The notes under the pieces are model-generated. The model was not told where the DNA came from, made no database searches, and saw only the letters and a program-made list of their open reading frames with translations. Shown piece by piece: positions 60,332 through 64,000 of a stretch of DNA of 64,000 bases. How positions within the stretch are numbered: position 1 is the first letter of the stretch; every line of letters starts with the position of its first letter. Location of the stretch: assembly GCF_000247695.1 (NCBI RefSeq), contig NW_004624747.1:9430834-9494833 (forward strand), in the 5' to 3' direction. The DNA is from Heterocephalus glaber (Eukaryota; Chordata; Mammalia; Rodentia; Bathyergidae). Both the position numbers and the translations under genes were made by a program.

Positions 60332-60412
60332 GGACTGAGGATGTAACTCATTAGCTGTGCAATTGCTAGTATGCATGAGGCCTGGGTTCAATCCTCAGTA
60401 CTGGGCGGGGTG
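60332..60412 (+). mobile_element. ID SINE, sense
   Basis: 'gactgaggatgtaactcatt' then 'gaggcctgggttcaatcctc'. Follows the preceding composite SINE directly. Confidence 0.85.
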
Positions 60413-61587
60413 GCGGGGGGAGTATGTTGGCAGCCCCTCCTGGTCTCTGAATCTGTGCTACCTGGGTTAGAGATAGACACCACGTTCCAGGATCCCCGTA
60501 GGCCATGAGGACAGAGCAGTGTGGATTATGTGGTAACAAGAATCACACAGCTCTGCCCTTTGGTAACCATGACTCAGACCCAGGCTATTCATTCATGCCC
60601 TCGGATTCTTATTTTCACTCTCCTGAGCCATAGTCCCACCATCAGTAAAATGAGAATGGATAAAGCAGTGGAAGCCTATAATCTACCCTGCCCAACCTGT
60701 GGGACTGAGCTCCCCATCTCTCTCTGTGGCTCCAGGGGAACAAGCCCAGCAAGACCAGCCCCTCCGGCCCCTGTTTCTCCTGTCTTCTCCCAGCTGAGTT
60801 GTGAGCTTGCCAGCAGCCAGCTGGTGCCTCCAGACCTATGGGTGCCTGTTATGCTTGCTGTTATAATTACATAAAAGTTAATTAAATATTAGGTAAGTCA
60901 ATTAGATGAGAAAAGTTTTTTAATTTCCTTATAAAAAAGAAAGGATGCTTTTCAAAGACTCAAAAGTGAGTCTCTTAAAAAAAAGTAAGATGATTGTAAA
61001 CGCTTCTAGATTTTTTGCATACAGATTACTTCATCAATGTCTTTCAGCTCTTGCTCTGCTTTCAAGAAACCAAAGCTGCAAAACAGATATGTAATTTACT
61101 TTAAAAAAGAAAAAGTAGGCAGGATATGCCATCCAGTGGACCCACAGCCAAGACAAGGGCTGGTTCCCACGCTGGGATTGGCATACACTTTATTATTTGT
61201 GTTTGGGGTTTAAAATAAACTATTTAAAAGAAATATACAATTTACTTGATTCTCAGATTTTCAACCATTTCTTTTAAGTAACCAACTGAATTCTGGGCCC
61301 AACTGCATCTGGAAAAAGGAATTAGGAGGTCATACCTGTTAGGGTCGGGGTCAGGAACAAAGGAGAAGTCATGTGTGAAGCCCTCCAGTAAGTGACCAGC
61401 ACACAGGACATGCCCAACCAATCATGCTACTGTGGCACTGGTTGGGATGTAACTTTATGGTATGTTTTGAATTGTTTTGGAAGGAGAAAATCACAGTGGG
61501 ACACACAAGTTGCAGGGACCTTCTTTGATCACTGGGTTTTCCTCAGTCACTGCCCGTGACCCACTCTATGTCCCTCAAGCTTTAAAA

Positions 61588-61717
61588 GATGGTTGGTGCT
61601 CACCTGTAGTTCCAGTTACTCAAGAGGTTGAGGCTGGAGAATCACTTGAGCTCAGGAGTTTAGGGCCAACCAGAACAACATAGCAAGACCCTGTCTCTTG
61701 CAACAAAAAAAAAAAAA
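61588..61717 (+). mobile_element. B1/7SL SINE, sense
   Basis: 'ggtgctcacctgtagttcca', 'gagaatcacttgagctcagg' and 'aacatagcaagaccctgtct', ending in a 13-nt A tail. Confidence 0.9.
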
Positions 61718-61800
61718 GGTGGAGGGGTGCTGTGTAATGCAATAGTGAAACATGTGCTTAACATGCATGAGGCCCTGGGTTCAATCCCCAGCATAAAAAA
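61718..61800 (+). mobile_element. ID-like SINE, sense
   Basis: Carries 'gcatgaggccctgggttcaa' and 'tccccagcataaaaaaac', an ID right part; the A box is degraded. Confidence 0.75.
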
Positions 61801-61821
61801 ACACAAACAAGAACAAAAAAA

Positions 61822-62012
61822 CCTGAGCATGGTGGCACACACCTGTAGTCCCAGCACTCTGGGAGTCTGGGAGGGTAAGACAGAAGGATCATAAGTTTGA
61901 CCCCAGCCTGGACAAATTAGTGATTTAATAAGACCCTGTCTCAAAAATTTGAAAAATGCCTTACGAATACGGCTGAATGCAAAATCCCTGGGTTCAATCC
62001 CCAGTACCAGGA
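61822..62012 (+). mobile_element. B1+ID composite SINE
   Basis: B1 part 'gagcatggtggcacacacct' and 'cagaaggatcataagtttga', followed by an ID remnant 'aaaatccctgggttcaatcc' and 'ccagtaccaggaggg'. Confidence 0.85.
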
Positions 62013-62049
62013 GGGAGTAAGGGAAGGATGGAGAGAGGGAGGAAAGGAA

Positions 62050-62160
62050 GGGGGGTATGTGTAGTGAGGTGTACCTATAATCACAGCTACTCAGGAGGCT
62101 GAGGCAGGAGAATGGCTGTGAGTTCAAGGCCAACCTGGACTCCAGAGCAAGACCTTGACT
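62050..62160 (+). mobile_element. B1/7SL SINE, truncated, sense
   Basis: 'gtgaggtgtacctataatca', 'gaggcaggagaatggctgtg' and 'ccagagcaagaccttgactc'. It has no A tail and abuts an L1 fragment. Confidence 0.8.
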
Positions 62161-62870
62161 CACCCTTCTGCACTGCTGGTGGGAGTGTAGACTGGTGCAA
62201 CCACTGTGGAAATCAGTGTGGAAATTCCTTAAAAAACTAAAACTAGAGATTCTATTTGACCTAGCTATTCCCCTGTTGATATTTTCCCAAAAGAATTAAA
62301 AGCATCGAACCACAGCTATATAACCACACCCATGTTTATAGCAACACAGTTTGTAATAGCTAAATCCTGGAAACAACCCAAATCCTCATCAACTAACAAA
62401 TGGATAAAGATTTGTTTAATACAATGGAGTACTACCCTGCCGTAAAGAAGGATACACTGGAGACATTTCTAGCTAAGTGGATGCACCTTGAGTCATACAC
62501 TTAAGTGAAATAAACCGGACACACATGTTTAAATACCACTTGGTTTCTTTGTCAGAAACCAAGAGTGGAAATAAGGACTAAAATGCATAATAGATATTGG
62601 AAAACAAGAAATGTTCGAATGAGAAAGAGAACAGGGACGGGGAGGGGGAAAGAAAAGAAGGAACAAGAAAAAAAGAGAATAGAAGGAAAAATGGAAACAA
62701 AGCTTTTTTAAGTAAGGAGGGGAAGAAGGGTTGGAGGGGGGATAGGAAAAAAGAAGAAGCAAGATATCTCATGTAAAGATACAAATTCTCCATGATGAAT
62801 GTTATTGTTATGTATATCTAAAATGTACCAATAAATGTTTTGCTTTAAAAAAGAAAGAAATAAAAAGCAC
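62161..62870 (+). mobile_element. L1 LINE 3' fragment (about 0.7 kb)
   Basis: Starts in the C-terminal portion of L1 ORF2 ('gtagactggtgcaaccactg') and continues through the 3' UTR with a purine-rich tract (62620-62760) to an AATAAA near 62831 and an A-rich end. Homologous to 54417-55330 in the same orientation but without ID insertions. Non-coding. Confidence 0.9.
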
Positions 62871-63557
62871 TAATTGTGTTTGCCTGTGGAGTAGTGTGCC
62901 ACCTCACCAAAAACAAGCCAGATGGGAGGGTCCAGCTACCCAGGAAGCTCTCCCGCTCTCATGCGAATGTCTTGTGAATTAACTAACTCCTCAAGGTCCC
63001 AAGGTGCCAAGCCTGGGCTGCCATCCTCATTCTCCCTGCCAGTCTTTGTTTGTGTGGCAGTGAGAAGAAGGCAGAAGGGTTTCAACACAGGTGTTCAGGG
63101 CAGTTACTTAGGGCTCAATAGGCTCTGAAAGCCATTGACTTTGGTTATAAGATTGCTGCTAATTCTGGGGAAGTTTAGAAATGGGCCATGTTGGTATTTT
63201 GGCTTGTGGAATCCTAGACCCTGGGCACACAGCAGTGCCTCTCTTGGCCTCTTCTCCTTGCCTCACAGCCGTGGTATGAGGAATGGGTAAGAATGCTGAA
63301 CAAGCATGTGGGCCAGGCTCTAACAAGCCCCAGGCCCAAGGACAGATTCTTTATCTTGCCTTCCTGCCTTGCTAATGTGGGCACAGCCAAGACTCCCCCA
63401 CCCAGACTCTCCTCATGCTGCTGAACAAATCTACAGTCACCCCCACTTAGGCATTTTGCTTCTTTATAATTGCCTGGGCTTCGATCCTGTCTCCTACCTA
63501 ACTGTCCATAACAGGTCCAGAAGAGAGAGGGAAAAACAACAGGAAGAATGAGGGATA
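62871..63557. other. RSPH14 intron, unique, no gene seen
   Basis: No repeat or exon is recognised. No reading frame resembling the upstream RSPH14 exons was found on the - strand. Confidence 0.6.
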
Positions 63558-63574
63558 ATTGACACCTGTGTCAA

Positions 63575-63777
63575 TTTTTTGTTTTTGCTTTTTGTTTTTC
63601 AGTATTGGAGATTGAACTCAGGGCTTTGGCACTGAGCTAGATCCTCAACCCCTTTTTATTTTTTATTTTGAGACAGGGTCTCACTAAGTTGCCCAGATTG
63701 GGCTCCAACTTCCAATTGTCCTGCCTCAGCCTCTCACAGCGCTGGGATTATAGTTATTTGCCTCCATATCTGGCCCT
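63575..63777 (-). mobile_element. B1+ID composite SINE, reverse
   Basis: Reversed ID part ('ggagattgaactcagggct', 'actgagctagatcctcaacc') followed by reversed B1 ('gagacagggtctcactaag', 'tcctgcctcagcctctcac'), the mirror of the composite at 6.2 kb. Confidence 0.9.
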
Positions 63778-63837
63778 AAGGTTGGGTTTTTTTGGTTGTT
63801 TTTAAATGTTTTGTTTTGCTTGAAATAGGATGTTGTT

Positions 63838-64000
63838 CTGATGCTCAACCTCAAGTTTCTAGAAAAAGAAGAGCAGGACAAACCCAAAGCTCATACAAGG
63901 GAGGAAATTATAAAGATCAGGGCAGAAATCAATGCAATGGAGACTAAGAGAACAATGCAAAAAAATCAATGAAGCCAAGAGTTGGTTCTTTGAAAGAATC
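63838..64000 (+). mobile_element. L1 LINE fragment, cut by the window end
   Basis: Contains L1 ORF2 phrases from the start of the reverse transcriptase region ('gaaattataaagatcagggc', 'aagccaagagttggttcttt'). It continues past the right edge. Confidence 0.85.

Larger units (their letters stand above)
60043..61570 (-). other. RSPH14 intron, proximal part
   Basis: Begins with SINEs (60.1-60.4 kb), then unique sequence. On the - strand between 61.0 and 61.42 kb there are open segments with good splice-like borders (see findings) that do not belong to known RSPH14 coding sequence. Confidence 0.6.

Noticed and set aside
61660..62163. 167-codon open frame on -
   Set aside because: It is the reverse reading of consecutive B1 and ID SINEs; such frames are a common annotation artefact.

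Overview
This is a mammalian nuclear window, almost certainly from a rodent. It carries the two downstream exons of GNAZ (G protein alpha-z) on the + strand and one internal coding exon of RSPH14 (radial spoke head 14, formerly RTDR1) on the - strand. The rest is intron and flank filled with mammalian repeats. tRNA-derived ID SINEs and composite B1+ID (B1-dID-like) SINEs, next to L1, MIR and L2 fragments, point to a non-murid rodent, most likely a squirrel-type lineage. The species call is an inference from SINE style only.

Layout. 1-18879: non-coding, probably GNAZ intron 1 and also deep inside an RSPH14 intron; no coding exon was found. 18880-20072: GNAZ exon 2, with a 470-nt 5' leader holding four short upstream ORFs and codons 1-241. 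20073-47263: a 27-kb intron with scattered MIR/L2 remnants, a few tandem repeats and a striking 0.17-kb inverted duplication (36518-36685 against 37102-37277). 47264 to about 48710: GNAZ exon 3, with codons 242-355, the stop and a roughly 1.1-kb 3' UTR ending at AATAAA. About 48710-59923: flank with a good CTCF-type motif, a multi-kb 3'-end L1 interrupted by at least four ID SINEs, and two adjacent hAT-like DNA transposons. 59924-60042: the RSPH14 exon on the - strand. 60043-64000: RSPH14 intron packed with SINEs and L1.

How the parts relate. GNAZ and RSPH14 are convergent and nested: the RSPH14 exon lies beyond the GNAZ 3' end, and the remaining RSPH14 3' exons must lie further left, so RSPH14 transcription has to cross the whole GNAZ part of this window on the opposite strand. 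This agrees with the known human 22q11 arrangement. GNAZ encodes a slow-hydrolysing, pertussis-toxin-insensitive Gi-family alpha subunit; RSPH14 encodes an armadillo-repeat protein of motile cilia.

I found no new multi-gene system. The most unusual structures are the intronic inverted duplication, the tandem hAT insertions that share a TCTAGA-type target, the cluster of upstream ORFs in the GNAZ leader, and a weak candidate for unannotated minus-strand terminal exons near 61.0-61.4 kb.
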